Both the position numbers and the translations under genes were made by a program. From Nocardioides sp. S5 (GTDB lineage: Bacteria > Actinomycetota > Actinomycetes > Propionibacteriales > Nocardioidaceae), in the NCBI RefSeq assembly GCF_017310035.1, contig NZ_CP022296.1, forward strand, positions 3,658,001-3,722,000: 64,000 nt of DNA, read 5' to 3'. A model generated the notes under the pieces. The model saw nothing but the letters and a program-made list of their open reading frames with translations. It was not told the DNA's origin and searched no databases. The stretch's first letter is position 1. Each line of letters begins with the position of its first letter. Positions 26,201 through 36,504 of this stretch are shown piece by piece.

Positions 26201-28133
26201 TCTCGTTGTAGCCGTCCCACACCGCCCGCAGCGCCTCGGCGAAGAGGGTGCGCTCGTGCGGCGGGAGCGTGCGCCCGTGGCGCAGGCCGAACTCGTAGAT
26301 GTAGGTGGGCCGGCCCAGGCCCGAGAGCTCGTAGGGGCGCTCGTCGACGACCTCGACGCCCATCGAGGTGAGCATCGGGAGCATCGTGCTCAGCGACAGC
26401 GGCTCCCCGACGCGGAAGACCTTGAGGCGCGACTCGCCGCGGCGGTAGTGGCCGGACTGCTGGTCCTGGTCGAAGAGCGCGAGGTCGATGCCCACCGGGC
26501 CCTCGATCGCCTCGATGCGTCCGAGGTCGGCGGACCCGCGCTGGGGGTGGTAGTCCTCCTTGTAGGCCTCGGGGAACGCATCGGCCCAGGCCCGGGCCAG
26601 CCGCGACCCGCGGTCCTCGCCGTACTCGCTCACCACGGCCGTCATGAAGTCGTCGCGCCACGAGCGCGACGCCTCCGTCAGGCGACGCTCGAGGTCGGCG
26701 ACGTTGATCTCGGGGATGTGGTCGCCCTTGGGCGGGTGGACCACGAAGTGCACGCGCGCGGTGGTGGACTCGTTGACCCGGGCGGTGAACTCGACGTGCT
26801 CGCCGCCGAGGTCCTCGCGCAGGATGTCGGAGAAGCGCTCGCGCACGGCGGTGCTGTAGCGGTCGCGCGGCAGGTAGACGAGGACGGAGACGTAGCGACC
26901 GTAGGTGTCGCGGCGCACGAAGGCGCGCAGCTGCCGTCGCTCGCGGGCGAACATCACGTCCTGCGCGATCGGGGCGAGCTCGTCGGGCGAGGTGTGGAAC
27001 AGCTCGTCGCGGGGGTAGTTCTCCAGGGTGTCCATCAGCGCCTTGCCGGCGTGGCTTCGCGGGTCGAAGCCGGCGTGGCGCATGACCTCGTTGACCTTCT
27101 CGCGCAGCACCGGGATGCGGGTGACGGACTCGGTGTAGGCCGCGCTGGAGAACAGGCCGAGGAAGCGGCGCTCGCCGACGACCTCGCCGCCCGCGCCGAA
27201 GGTCTTGACGCCGACGTAGTCGAGGTACGCCGGACGGTGCACGGTCGCCCGCGAGTTGGCCTTGGCCAGCACCAGCAGCGTCTTCTCGCGTGCCTTGGCC
27301 TTCGCCAGCGGCGGCAGCTTGGCGAAGGAGCTCGACAGGTCCTGGTCGCTGCGCAGGATGCCGAGCCCGGAGCCGGGCACGGCACGCAGCCCGCACTCGT
27401 CCGGGGCCCCCTCCTCGGCCTCGAGGAGGTACTCGCGGTAGCCGAGGAACGTGAAGTGGTCGTCGGCCAGCCAGGTGAGGAAGTCGCGGCCCTCGCGCAG
27501 CTCGGCGTCCGCCAGCGGCGGCGGGTCCTGGTCGAGCTGGTCGACCACCGTCAGCACCTGGGCGTGCATCTTGGCCCAGTCCTCCACCGACTCGCGTACG
27601 TCGCGCAGCACCCGCTGCACGCCCTCGGTGATCTCCGCGGCCTCGTCGTCGTCGGTGCGGTCGATCTCGACGTGCATCCAGGACTCGGCGCCGGACTCGG
27701 CCGTGCCGGCACGCGGCTCGACCACGTGGACCGCCACCTCCTGCAGCTCGCCGGTGATGTCGCGCTCGACCGTGAACTGCGGGTGGATCACCGCGTGCAC
27801 GTTGTGGCCCTGGCGGTTGAGCTCCATCGTCACCGAGTCGACGAGGAACGGCATGTCGTCGGTCACGACCTCGACGACCGAGCGGCCCGAGGCCGACCAG
27901 CCGGAGTCGGCGCTGGTGGGGGTGACGACGCGGACCGCGGCGGTGCCCTGCGGCCGGGAGGTGGCCAGCTCGTGGTGCGACGCGACGGCGCCGAGCAGGT
28001 CCTCGGGCGAGCGCTCGGCGACCTCCTCCGGCGCGACGTGCCGGTAGTAGGCGCGGAGCAGGTCACCCCATGCGGGGCGTGCCCGGGTCGCGGCGTCGAG
28101 CTGCTGGTCCTTGGTCTCCTCGGGCGTGGCCAC
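23268..28133 (-). CDS. NAD-specific glutamate dehydrogenase, giant type
   Basis: About 1621 residues, the size of the 180-kDa GDH class. The N-terminal half holds regulatory ACT-like and helical regions. The catalytic domain includes ARGGLRWSDRRDDFRTEVL and AQMVKNTVIVPVGAKGAFF (near residue 840), with the catalytic Lys region intact. It oxidises glutamate to 2-oxoglutarate and ammonia. GTG at 28133 is preferred because GGAG lies just before it; an in-frame GTG at 28166 lacks one. Together with the P5C dehydrogenase gene nearby it completes proline breakdown. Confidence 0.93.
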   Translation of the reverse strand: MATPEETKDQQLDAATRARPAWGDLLRAYYRHVAPEEVAERSPEDLLGAVASHHELATSRPQGTAAVRVVTPTSADSGWSASGRSVVEVVTDDMPFLVDSVTMELNRQGHNVHAVIHPQFTVERDITGELQEVAVHVVEPRAGTAESGAESWMHVEIDRTDDDEAAEITEGVQRVLRDVRESVEDWAKMHAQVLTVVDQLDQDPPPLADAELREGRDFLTWLADDHFTFLGYREYLLEAEEGAPDECGLRAVPGSGLGILRSDQDLSSSFAKLPPLAKAKAREKTLLVLAKANSRATVHRPAYLDYVGVKTFGAGGEVVGERRFLGLFSSAAYTESVTRIPVLREKVNEVMRHAGFDPRSHAGKALMDTLENYPRDELFHTSPDELAPIAQDVMFARERRQLRAFVRRDTYGRYVSVLVYLPRDRYSTAVRERFSDILREDLGGEHVEFTARVNESTTARVHFVVHPPKGDHIPEINVADLERRLTEASRSWRDDFMTAVVSEYGEDRGSRLARAWADAFPEAYKEDYHPQRGSADLGRIEAIEGPVGIDLALFDQDQQSGHYRRGESRLKVFRVGEPLSLSTMLPMLTSMGVEVVDERPYELSGLGRPTYIYEFGLRHGRTLPPHERTLFAEALRAVWDGYNEIDGFNQLVLAAGLTWRQATVLRAYAKYLKQGNSPFALDYIEEALRNNVDITRLLVELFEARFDPGRTEGRVLAADAEARTAKVEAIEERLAKALDDVVSLDHDRILRSYRTLVRATLRTNFFQRTAAGQVHPYISFKLEPSAIPDLPEPRPRYEIFVYSPRVEGSHLRFGAVARGGLRWSDRRDDFRTEVLGLVKAQMVKNTVIVPVGAKGAFFCKQLPDPSDRDAWLAEGVACYKTFISGLLDITDNLVDGKSVPPTGVVRHDGDDSYLVVAADKGTATFSDIANGVAKDYGFWLGDAFASGGSVGYDHKAMGITARGAWVSVQRHFREMGIDCQREDFTAVGIGDMSGDVFGNGMLCSEHTRLVAAFDHRDIFIDPAPDAASSYAERRRLFDLPRSSWKDYDASLISEGGGVWPRSAKSIPISAQVREVLGLGSGVTALTPAELMKAILLAPVDLLWNGGIGTYVKSSEETDADAGDKANDAIRVNGGDLRARCIGEGGNLGFTQLGRVEYARYGAGGKGGRMNTDFIDNSAGVDTSDHEVNIKILLDRVVRSEAMDEPSRNELLAAMTDEVGALVLRDNYEQNLALANAEAHAPSLLHVHEDWMRALERRGVLNRDLEGLPSTRQVKRRLDRKQALSAPELSVLMAWTKIVLADELIGSDLPDDPYLREDLLAYFPKQMVPDLQQAIEDHPLRREIIVTQVVNDLVNGAGMTFWPRLQGETGASPAELTRANFVAREIFGSLPLRQEIAALDNQVPAERQTRMRIEMRTLVERASRWLVTNRRPPLDSSATVEFFRGPVQTVMAELPGIMSGRELDDYRAREKRLTDHGVPADLASRVAVLASAYALLGIVETADRLGLAPVEVARVHFALGERLGLPALVERIFALPRDDRWQTMARAAVRDDLYGVHQQLTAQVLESTSADDSAPARVAAWEDSEEELVARAAATLEEICREETAELARLSVGLRVVRGLLS

Positions 28134-28207
28134 GCTCCGACCATAGGACCCGCGTGTGACGCTCACAACAGGGGGGTGGAGGCTGTTGCTGGGCCATGAT
28201 GGGTGCC

Positions 28208-28675
28208 ATGAAGAAGCTCTCCAAGCAGCTCACCTACGACGCCTCCGCCGACGCCGTGGCCGCCATGCTCGACGACCCCGCGTTCCGCGAGGCGGTCCTC
28301 GAGCGCCAGCGCGTCAAGCGCGGCACCGTCGCCATCGACGGCGACGTGGCGCGGATCGAGCAGGTGCGCTCCGGCGACGACATCCCGTCCTTCGCGCGGA
28401 AGTTCGTCGGCGACGAGATCGTGATCGTGCAGACCGAGACGTGGACCTCCGCCCACGGCGCCGACGTGGAGCTCGCGATCCCCGGCAAGCCCGGCGAGGC
28501 CGTCGGCACGCTCGTGCTCGTCGAGTCCGGCGACACGACCACCGAGACCGTCGAGCTCGACGTCAGTGTGCGGATCCCCCTGGTCGGCGGCAAGATCGAG
28601 GCGATGATCGCCGACATGGTCGGCCACGCGCTCGACGTCGAGCACCAGGTCGGCGTGGAGTGGCTCAGCCGCTGA
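28208..28675 (+). CDS. DUF2505-type SRPBCC-fold protein
   Basis: 155 residues, starting KKLSKQLTYDASADAVAAML, the usual opening of this START/SRPBCC-like family. It ends KIEAMIADMVGHALDVEHQVG, a C-terminal helix that would close a hydrophobic pocket. Probable lipid or hydrophobic-ligand binding in the cytoplasm; no ligand known. Upstream in-frame ATGs at 28196 and 28199 are alternatives, since GGAGG lies at 28178-28182. Overlaps the next, convergent gene by 11 bases. Confidence 0.8.
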   Translation: MKKLSKQLTYDASADAVAAMLDDPAFREAVLERQRVKRGTVAIDGDVARIEQVRSGDDIPSFARKFVGDEIVIVQTETWTSAHGADVELAIPGKPGEAVGTLVLVESGDTTTETVELDVSVRIPLVGGKIEAMIADMVGHALDVEHQVGVEWLSR

Positions 28676-28871
28676 CGTCGGGCCGGGCGTCGTCAGGCGC
28701 GAGCGCCTCACGCGCCTCACGCGCCTCCTCGGCTGCGTCCTCGCGCCGGCGCGCCCGGACGACGAGCCACAGCACCACGAACGGCCCGAAGGCCAGCAGC
28801 AACGTCAGTGCCTGCTCGAAGGGGTGCAGGGCACCCATGTGCCACAGCGGGCGGAGGACGGGGTCGATCAC
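28665..28871 (-). CDS. small single-pass membrane protein, 68 aa
   Basis: GTG at 28871 with GGGGAGGA about 10 bases upstream. One membrane helix (ALTLLLAFGPFVVLWLVV) is followed by a highly charged tail (RARRREDAAEEAREAREAL), giving a type likely anchored with the tail in the cytoplasm. Located just downstream of pruA on the same strand. No known family. Confidence 0.65.
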   Translation of the reverse strand: MIDPVLRPLWHMGALHPFEQALTLLLAFGPFVVLWLVVRARRREDAAEEAREAREALAPDDARPDVSG

Positions 28872-28908
28872 GACCCCATCCTCCCCCACCGCGTCGGGGA
28901 GGGCGACC

Positions 28909-30537
<1,629 letters not shown>

Positions 30538-30582
30538 GCCGCTGATCGTGTCAGAGACTGACGTGCGCCTCAAAGTGCCTGG

Positions 30583-30927
30583 CTAGGGACCCGCGAGGAG
30601 GCCGCCCACCTCCTGCGTCGCCCACCAGGCCAGGTCGTCGTCGGGGTGCGCGTCGTCACGGTCGTCGACGTGGACGGCCACCACGTCGCGCCACGTCGCG
30701 GGCCCGTCGGGGCCGGCCGTCTCGACGACCACCACCACCCGGCGGCGCCGGCCGTCGGGAAGGCCCGCCACGAGCTCCGCCGACGCGTCCGCGGCGGTCA
30801 TCAGGGCGGCGTACTCCGTCTCCTCGCCCTCGTCCCCGGCGAGGACGGGGTCGAGCAGGGACGGGCCCTCGCGCTCCCAGTCCTCGGCCAGGCGGGGCAG
30901 GGTGCTCGGCACGTAGCGGCGGGTCAC
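30583..30927 (-). CDS. DUF6912-like hypothetical protein
   Basis: 114 residues from the GTG at 30927, which overlaps the acyltransferase stop as GTGA. It begins TRRYVPSTLPRLAEDWE and contains EETEYAALMTAADASAELVAG, resembling small actinobacterial proteins of this uncharacterised family. No signal or membrane segment. Coupling suggests co-expression with the acyltransferase, but function is unknown. Confidence 0.7.
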   Translation of the reverse strand: MTRRYVPSTLPRLAEDWEREGPSLLDPVLAGDEGEETEYAALMTAADASAELVAGLPDGRRRRVVVVVETAGPDGPATWRDVVAVHVDDRDDAHPDDDLAWWATQEVGGLLAGP

Positions 30928-32354
30928 TTCTTGCGTCCTCGCGGTGCGCGCGGGCGTGAGTCGGAGGCGGAGTCCTTGAGCTCCTCCAACGACTCGAGCA
31001 CGCACTGGCCGAGCGTGTCGGCGTCTGCGACGGCGTCGCGGTCGGCGGTGATGCCGTAGAACACCCCTCCGTCGTAGGACGTCACGCCGATGGCCAGCGG
31101 GTGGTCGGGCAGGAGCGGGTGGACGGGGTAGGACTCCAGCATCCGCGCACCGTCCGCGTAGAGGGGGAACTGCGGGCCCGGCACGTTGGTGATCGAGACG
31201 TGGAACCCGTTGCGCAGCTCGGCCGCGGCCAGCCGCGACCCGAGCGCGTGGAACGTCGTGGGGGCGAAGCCGGCGATGCCCGAGAGCCGCCGGGCCGAGA
31301 CGTTGCGACCGTTGTCGCGGTGCGCCTTGAGGTCGTAGCTCACCTGGTGCAGGCGCACGACCGGGCTCGGCTCGCTGACCGGGAGGTTCACGAGGTGGCC
31401 GGTGATCTGCGTCCCGAGGGAGGTGGCCTCGAGCTCGTCGTCGATGACCGACATCGGCACGATCGCCTTGATGGTCCGCAGTCCCGCCATCGACTCCGCG
31501 CGCGCCATCAGCCAGCCGCGCAGACCGCCGGTGATCGTGGCGAGGACGACGTCGTTGACGGTGCCCCCGTGGACCTCGCGGATCGCGCGGTAGTCGGCCA
31601 GCTCGGTGCGTACGGCGACGAAGCGGCGCTGCTGCGAGAGCTTGCGGTGCAGCGGCGTGGAGTGCACCGGGCCCCGCCCGGCGAGCGCGCTCGCGACCTC
31701 CGCGACGCGGGCTCCGGAGGCCGAGGCCTGCCGCCCGACCGCCTCGGCGTTGGCGCGGGTCGTCGACCACAGCGTGCGGGGGCTCTCCAGGCTGTCGGTG
31801 ACGGCGGTGAGAGCGGTCGCCACCGGACCGGCCGGACGACGGGGGCGCCAGTCGTCGTCGTGCCCGAGGGTCGAGCGGTCGGGCGAGGTGTCGAGCAGCA
31901 CCTGCCCGATGTCGACGGTCTCGCGACCGTCGACGAGGATCTGGTGGCTCTTGGTGAGCAGCGCGATGCGTCCGTGGGCGAGGCCCTCGACGAAGTAGCA
32001 CTCCCACAGCGGACGGCTGCGGTCGAGCGGGCGCGAGGCGATGCGGGCGACGAGCTCACGGAGCTGGTCCATCGTGCCCGGGCGCGGCAGCGCGGAGCGG
32101 CGTACGTGGTAGCCGAGGTCGAAGTTCTCGTCGTCCACCCAGGCCGGGTTGGCCAGCCGTCCCGGCACCAGCTGGAGCCGCTGGCGGTAGCGCGGCACGA
32201 ACGCGATGCGGTCGGCGATCAGCTCGACCAGCCGGTCGTGGTCGAAGCCGGAGTCGCCCGGGTCGAAGATCTCGACCGTGGCGTTGTGCATGGGCGTCGT
32301 CGGGGACTCGGCGGCCAGGATCGCCAGGTCCCGCGGCCCGAGCCGATCACTCAT
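30924..32354 (-). CDS. wax ester synthase / diacylglycerol acyltransferase
   Basis: 476 residues. The acyltransferase active-site motif is usually HHxxxDG; here it reads SHQILVDG near residue 136, so the first His is Ser while the second, generally regarded as the catalytic base, is kept. PLWECYFVEGL and NDVVLATITGGLRGWL, both typical, are present. It esterifies acyl-CoA to diacylglycerol or fatty alcohol for storage lipid. Activity is likely but the altered His leaves doubt about efficiency or substrate. Confidence 0.92.
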   Translation of the reverse strand: MSDRLGPRDLAILAAESPTTPMHNATVEIFDPGDSGFDHDRLVELIADRIAFVPRYRQRLQLVPGRLANPAWVDDENFDLGYHVRRSALPRPGTMDQLRELVARIASRPLDRSRPLWECYFVEGLAHGRIALLTKSHQILVDGRETVDIGQVLLDTSPDRSTLGHDDDWRPRRPAGPVATALTAVTDSLESPRTLWSTTRANAEAVGRQASASGARVAEVASALAGRGPVHSTPLHRKLSQQRRFVAVRTELADYRAIREVHGGTVNDVVLATITGGLRGWLMARAESMAGLRTIKAIVPMSVIDDELEATSLGTQITGHLVNLPVSEPSPVVRLHQVSYDLKAHRDNGRNVSARRLSGIAGFAPTTFHALGSRLAAAELRNGFHVSITNVPGPQFPLYADGARMLESYPVHPLLPDHPLAIGVTSYDGGVFYGITADRDAVADADTLGQCVLESLEELKDSASDSRPRAPRGRKK

Positions 32355-32503
32355 GCACGTGCTCGCTGCGCTCGCTCATGGGGTTCGCCCCTTCCTGAGG
32401 CCGAGTCGTCGTTGGCTTGTCCCGCATGGGATTCTGGCAGAGGCGCTGGCACGGCGTGAGCCGTGGCCACCGTCATTCGTGGAACAGCCTGAAGGAGAAA
32501 CCT

Positions 32504-32971
32504 GTGTCCGGTCGCGGTCTCGCGCGCCTCGTCCCCCTCGTCCTCGTCCTCGCCGGGAGCCTCAGCGCCTGCGGTGACGACGCCGATCCCTCGACCGGCA
32601 GCACGGCGGCGAGCGAGTCTCCCAGCTCCTCGCCCAGCTCTTCCCCCAGCTCTTCCCCCAGCTCCTCGGGCCCCGAGGACGAGTCCGGCAGCGACGACGC
32701 CGCGGACGACACCGTGACCCTCGAGCTGACCCGCGAGGGCGACACCTTCACGCCGAACGGTGAGCGCGTCGAGCTCGCCGTCGGCCAGACGCTCGTCCTG
32801 CAGGTCACCGCCGACGAGGCCGGCGAGCTCCACGTCCACAGCACGCCGGAGCAGGACCTGGCCTACGACGCCGGCACCTCCGAGCACGAGATCACCGTCG
32901 ACCGTCCCGGCGTGGTCGAGGTCGAGAGCCACGACCCCGACTCGATCGTGCTCCAGCTCGAAGTCCGTTGA
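32504..32971 (+). CDS. secreted lipoprotein with Ser-rich linker and cupredoxin-like domain
   Basis: 155 residues. GTG at 32504 follows GAAGGAG by 6 bases. A signal peptide ends in lipobox GSLSAC. A low-complexity Ser/Pro linker made of SSSP repeats (12-base DNA repeats near 32610-32670) leads to a beta-rich domain (about residues 75-155) resembling cupredoxins. The four usual copper ligands are not all evident. Its stop overlaps the next start as TTGA. Confidence 0.8.
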   Translation: MSGRGLARLVPLVLVLAGSLSACGDDADPSTGSTAASESPSSSPSSSPSSSPSSSGPEDESGSDDAADDTVTLELTREGDTFTPNGERVELAVGQTLVLQVTADEAGELHVHSTPEQDLAYDAGTSEHEITVDRPGVVEVESHDPDSIVLQLEVR

Positions 32972-34302
32972 GCCCGGGCGCCGGCGGCGCGATCTCGGCC
33001 CACGGGCTGGGCGGCGCCAAGGACCTCCCGATCCCCTCCGAGCTGGCCATCGCCGGCGCGGTCGCCGCGCTGGTCATCTCCTTCACCGTCCTGGCGGTCG
33101 CGTGGCGCGAACCGCGCTACGACGCCGCGACCAGCGGCAGGCCCGCACCCGCCTGGCTCGACCGGCTCGTGTCGTCCCGGGCGCTGGCCGTCGCGGCGCG
33201 GGTGCTGGGCATGGCGTTCTTCCTCTACGTCGGGGCCGCGGCCGTCTTCGGCAAGGACAGCCTCATCAACCCGTTCCTCGGCACCTTCTACGTGCTGCTG
33301 TGGGTCGGGCTGGTGCCCGCCTCCCTGCTGTTCGGCGAGTTCTTCAAGGCCGTGAGCCCGGTGCGCACGATCGCGATGCTCTTCGCCAGGGTCTCCGGCG
33401 TCCCGGAGGGGCAGGGCCTGTACGCCTACCCGGCGCGCCTGGGCTACTGGCCCGCGGCGGCGGGGCTCTTCGCCTTCGTGTGGCTCGAGCTGGTCTATCC
33501 CGCCTCCACCGACCTCGGCCCCGTACGGCTGTGGGTCGCGGCCTACCTGGGCATCATGCTGATCGGCTCCGCGGTGTGGGGCACGACGTTCCTCGCCCGC
33601 GCCGACCCCTTCGAGGTCTACTCCTCGCTCGTCGCGAAGCTGTCGGTCTGGGGACGGCGCAACGGAACGGTCGTGATCCGCAGCCCGCTGGCCAACCTCG
33701 ACACCCTGGTCGCGCGCCCGGGCCTGGTCGCCGTCGTCGGCATCCTCTTCGGCAGCACGGCCTTCGACTCCTTCCGCGAGTCGTCGCCGTGGCTCAAGCT
33801 CGTGCAGTCGATGTCGTCGTCACGGGTGCTGCCCGACACCCTGGCCCTGGTGTGCTTCTCCGCCGGCGTCGCGCTCGTGCTGACGCTGGCCACGATGGCC
33901 ACCGGCGTCACCAGCGAGACCCCACGCCGGGCCCTGCCCGACCTCTTCGCCCACTCGGTCGTGCCGATCATCGTGGGCTACATCGTCGCCCACTACCTGA
34001 CCTACTTCGTCGAGTACGGCCAGCAGACGCTGATCCAGCTGAGCGACCCGTTCAGCCGCGGTGACGACTACCTCGGCACGGCCGACCTGCAGATCAACTA
34101 CTGGCTCTCGATGCACCCGACGTTCCTCGCCGTGACGAAGGTCGTGGCGGTCGCGCTCGGGCACGTCGTCGGTGTCGTCGCAGCGCACGACCGCGCCGTC
34201 AAGCTGCTCCCCCGGCGCCACCAGCTGACCGGTCAGCTCCCGCTGCTCGTGGCCATGGTCGGCTTCACCGTGGGCGGGCTCTACCTGTTGTTCGCAGCCT
34301 GA
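32968..34302 (+). CDS. polytopic membrane protein ('fenitrothion hydrolase'-like)
   Basis: 444 residues with about nine to ten membrane helices, starting at TTG 32968 inside the stop of the lipoprotein gene, so the pair is coupled. The N-terminal AHGLGGAKDLPIPSEL just before the first helix resembles actinobacterial proteins labelled fenitrothion hydrolase in databases; that name comes from a distant homologue and says little about the job here. The association with a lipoprotein suggests a membrane complex. Its 3' end overlaps the convergent RTX gene by 22 bases. Confidence 0.8.
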   Translation: MSPGAGGAISAHGLGGAKDLPIPSELAIAGAVAALVISFTVLAVAWREPRYDAATSGRPAPAWLDRLVSSRALAVAARVLGMAFFLYVGAAAVFGKDSLINPFLGTFYVLLWVGLVPASLLFGEFFKAVSPVRTIAMLFARVSGVPEGQGLYAYPARLGYWPAAAGLFAFVWLELVYPASTDLGPVRLWVAAYLGIMLIGSAVWGTTFLARADPFEVYSSLVAKLSVWGRRNGTVVIRSPLANLDTLVARPGLVAVVGILFGSTAFDSFRESSPWLKLVQSMSSSRVLPDTLALVCFSAGVALVLTLATMATGVTSETPRRALPDLFAHSVVPIIVGYIVAHYLTYFVEYGQQTLIQLSDPFSRGDDYLGTADLQINYWLSMHPTFLAVTKVVAVALGHVVGVVAAHDRAVKLLPRRHQLTGQLPLLVAMVGFTVGGLYLLFAA

Positions 34303-35162
34303 CGCGCAGGCGGGGCGACCGGGCCGTAGGGCCAGCCGGCGGGCAGGTCGGTCACGTTCATGACGAACTCGCAGGATCCGCGGTAGTCGATCACGTCGAG
34401 CGGGTCGCGCTGGCCGACGAAGACCACCCGGTCGCTGTCACCGTTGTCGCTCTGCGTCGGGTCGTCGCAGTGGATCTTGTCGACGAACCCGTCGGCCAGG
34501 ACGTAGATGGTGTCGTTGCCCTGCTCGGTGAAGACCTTGTCGGCGCCCGGGCCGAGGAAGACGACGTCGTTGCCCTCGTCGCCCTTGATCGCCATGTCGT
34601 TGCCGTCACCGTCGATGAGCACGTCATCACCGGGACCGCCCTGGATCGCGCCGTCGTCCCCGGCTCCGCCGTCGATCCAGTCGTTGCCGGCTCCGCCGAT
34701 GTGCTTGTCGGAGCCCTCGCCGCCGAAGAGTCGGTCCTCGCCGTCGTTGCCGCCGACGATGTCGTTGCCGGCCTCGCCGTAGACGACGTCGTTGCCGATG
34801 CTGGAGGCAAGGAGGTCGTCGCCCTCGCCGCCGTACATCACGTCGTCGCCCTGGCCGCCGTCGACCTTGTCGTTGCCGAGGCCGCCCGCGACCCAGTCGT
34901 CGCCCGGCTGGAGGGTGATCCAGTCATTGCCGCCGTCGCCGTAGACGACGTCGTGGCCCTTGCCGGCGTAGATGGTGTCGTCGCCACCGTAGCCGCGCAC
35001 GCGGTCGCGCCCGCCGAGCGACATGATCCGGTCCGCCTTGGCCCGGCCCACGATGACGTCGTTGGTCGTCGTGCCGCGCGCCACGGGGGCCGCGAGGGCG
35101 GGCGTGGCGGTCAGGGCAAGCGCCGTCAGGGCGAGGACGCCGGCGCGGGGAGTAGAAATCAC
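34281..35162 (-). CDS. secreted RTX-type calcium-binding repeat protein
   Basis: 293 residues. GTG at 35162 with AAGGAG upstream. A signal peptide ends at TPALAAP. About a dozen glycine/aspartate nonapeptides of the GGxGxDxxx type follow (for example GGEGDDLLA and GGAGNDWID) from about residue 50 to 215; these form a calcium-binding beta-roll. A C-terminal segment with two Cys comes last. No protease or lipase domain is attached. Likely a cell-surface or extracellular structural protein. Confidence 0.9.
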   Translation of the reverse strand: MISTPRAGVLALTALALTATPALAAPVARGTTTNDVIVGRAKADRIMSLGGRDRVRGYGGDDTIYAGKGHDVVYGDGGNDWITLQPGDDWVAGGLGNDKVDGGQGDDVMYGGEGDDLLASSIGNDVVYGEAGNDIVGGNDGEDRLFGGEGSDKHIGGAGNDWIDGGAGDDGAIQGGPGDDVLIDGDGNDMAIKGDEGNDVVFLGPGADKVFTEQGNDTIYVLADGFVDKIHCDDPTQSDNGDSDRVVFVGQRDPLDVIDYRGSCEFVMNVTDLPAGWPYGPVAPPARQAANNR

Positions 35163-35222
35163 GTGGGTTCTCCTTGGAATCAGAACCCAATCTAGGTTGA
35201 ATCTTGAGGTTTAGCACCATTT

Positions 35223-36500
35223 CTACCGGGTTCGTCTCCGGCGTGCCTGGGAGCTCCTCCTGTTCCGGCCCTGCTCGGGCACGACCGATTCCGCGAACAC
35301 CGCATCGGCGAGCGTGGCGAGGGCCCTGCCCAGCGCGGAGTCCCCGACGTCGCGCACGGGCAGCCCCGCGACCAGCGCGCGGTCCAGACCGGGCCGGTCC
35401 TCGGGCAGGAAGTGCAGCCCCGCGGCCCGCGTGAACCCCTCGACCATGCCAGCGATCTCCTTCTCCGACCAGCCGATCGAGGGGCGCATCCGGTTGACGA
35501 CGACCCGCACCGGGGCGGCGTACGCCTGCGCACGCAGGTCGACCAGCCCGCGTGCCAGCCGCGCGAGGCCGACCGGGTCGGCGGCGCCCACCACCACGAT
35601 CTCGTCGGCCTGCTCGAGGGCGGTCAGCGTCAGGGCATTGCGGCTGGGACGCCCGCCGAAGTCGGAGGTCGTGTCGTCCTCGAGGCAGAAGCCCGTGTCG
35701 ACCACGACGTGGCCGAGGTCGCGTGAGCGCTCGAGCAGCTGCTCGGCCTGCGCTGCCCGGACCTCGCGCCACCGGTCCGCCCGTGGCAGGCCGGTGACCA
35801 CCGCGAGGTGGTCGCCCACCCCGCGGCACACCGAGGTGAACCGCTCGGCGAGGTGCCCGGCCGCCGCCAGTCGCGCGGCCGAGAGCAGGCCCGAGACCTC
35901 GTCGAGGATCCCGAGCTGCTGGGCGACCGCGCCGCCGTAGGGGTCGAGGTCCGCCAGGACCACGTCTGTCCCACGACCGGCGAGCTCGCAGGCGAGGTGG
36001 GTGGCGACGGTCGTCCGTCCGGGGGCGCCGGCGGGGCCCCACACGGCCACCACCCGGCCTGCTGCCCTCGCGGACCCTTCAGGGACGGGTTCGGCCGTCG
36101 GCCGGTCGGGTGCGGGGTCGGCGGGTCGCACCCTGGTGTCCGACAGGTCGTCGACCGCCACCACGACGTCGGGCAGTGTCGCGAGCTCCCCCGAGCCGAT
36201 CACCGCGGCGACGCCCAGCCGCTGGGCGCGCTCGCGCACGTCGACGTCGCTCGAGGCGGACGTGGTCACGGCGACCGGACGCACGGCGTGGCGGCGCAGG
36301 TGCGACACCGACGCGGGGTCCAGCCCGGGAGCGTCGAGGGACACGACCGCCACGTCGGCCTGCCCGCTGGACACGGCCGCGAGAAGGTCGTCCACGTCGA
36401 CGCAGCGCTTGAGCACGACGACGCCCGAGCGGGCCTCGAGGTCGGCCAGGGCGGGCGACTCCCAGGCCTCGCCCGCGGCCATGACGAGCACGCAGATCAC
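35223..36500 (-). CDS. CpaE/MinD-like ATPase (Flp pilus-associated)
   Basis: 425 residues. The N-terminal receiver-like region lacks a clear phospho-acceptor. A deviant Walker A (WGPAGAPGRTTVATHL, about residue 150) and VVLADLDPYGG are typical of the MinD/CpaE group. The GTG at 36500 starts 4 bases after the SAF gene stop. CpaE proteins help localise or assemble Flp/Tad pili. The cpaF fragment lies 20 kb away, so the pilus genes are scattered here. Confidence 0.85.
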   Translation of the reverse strand: MICVLVMAAGEAWESPALADLEARSGVVVLKRCVDVDDLLAAVSSGQADVAVVSLDAPGLDPASVSHLRRHAVRPVAVTTSASSDVDVRERAQRLGVAAVIGSGELATLPDVVVAVDDLSDTRVRPADPAPDRPTAEPVPEGSARAAGRVVAVWGPAGAPGRTTVATHLACELAGRGTDVVLADLDPYGGAVAQQLGILDEVSGLLSAARLAAAGHLAERFTSVCRGVGDHLAVVTGLPRADRWREVRAAQAEQLLERSRDLGHVVVDTGFCLEDDTTSDFGGRPSRNALTLTALEQADEIVVVGAADPVGLARLARGLVDLRAQAYAAPVRVVVNRMRPSIGWSEKEIAGMVEGFTRAAGLHFLPEDRPGLDRALVAGLPVRDVGDSALGRALATLADAVFAESVVPEQGRNRRSSQARRRRTR

Positions 36501-36504
36501 GACC

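Noticed and set aside
23466..28199. 1577-residue open frame on the plus strand opposite the glutamate dehydrogenase
   Set aside because: It mirrors the real gene in a high-GC sequence, has no recognisable domain and a composition of His/Val/Gly/Arg typical of antisense shadows; the minus-strand protein has clear family motifs.
34391..35042. Repetitive DNA in the RTX gene as a repeat element
   Set aside because: The periodicity follows the nonapeptide protein repeats and is explained by the coding sequence.
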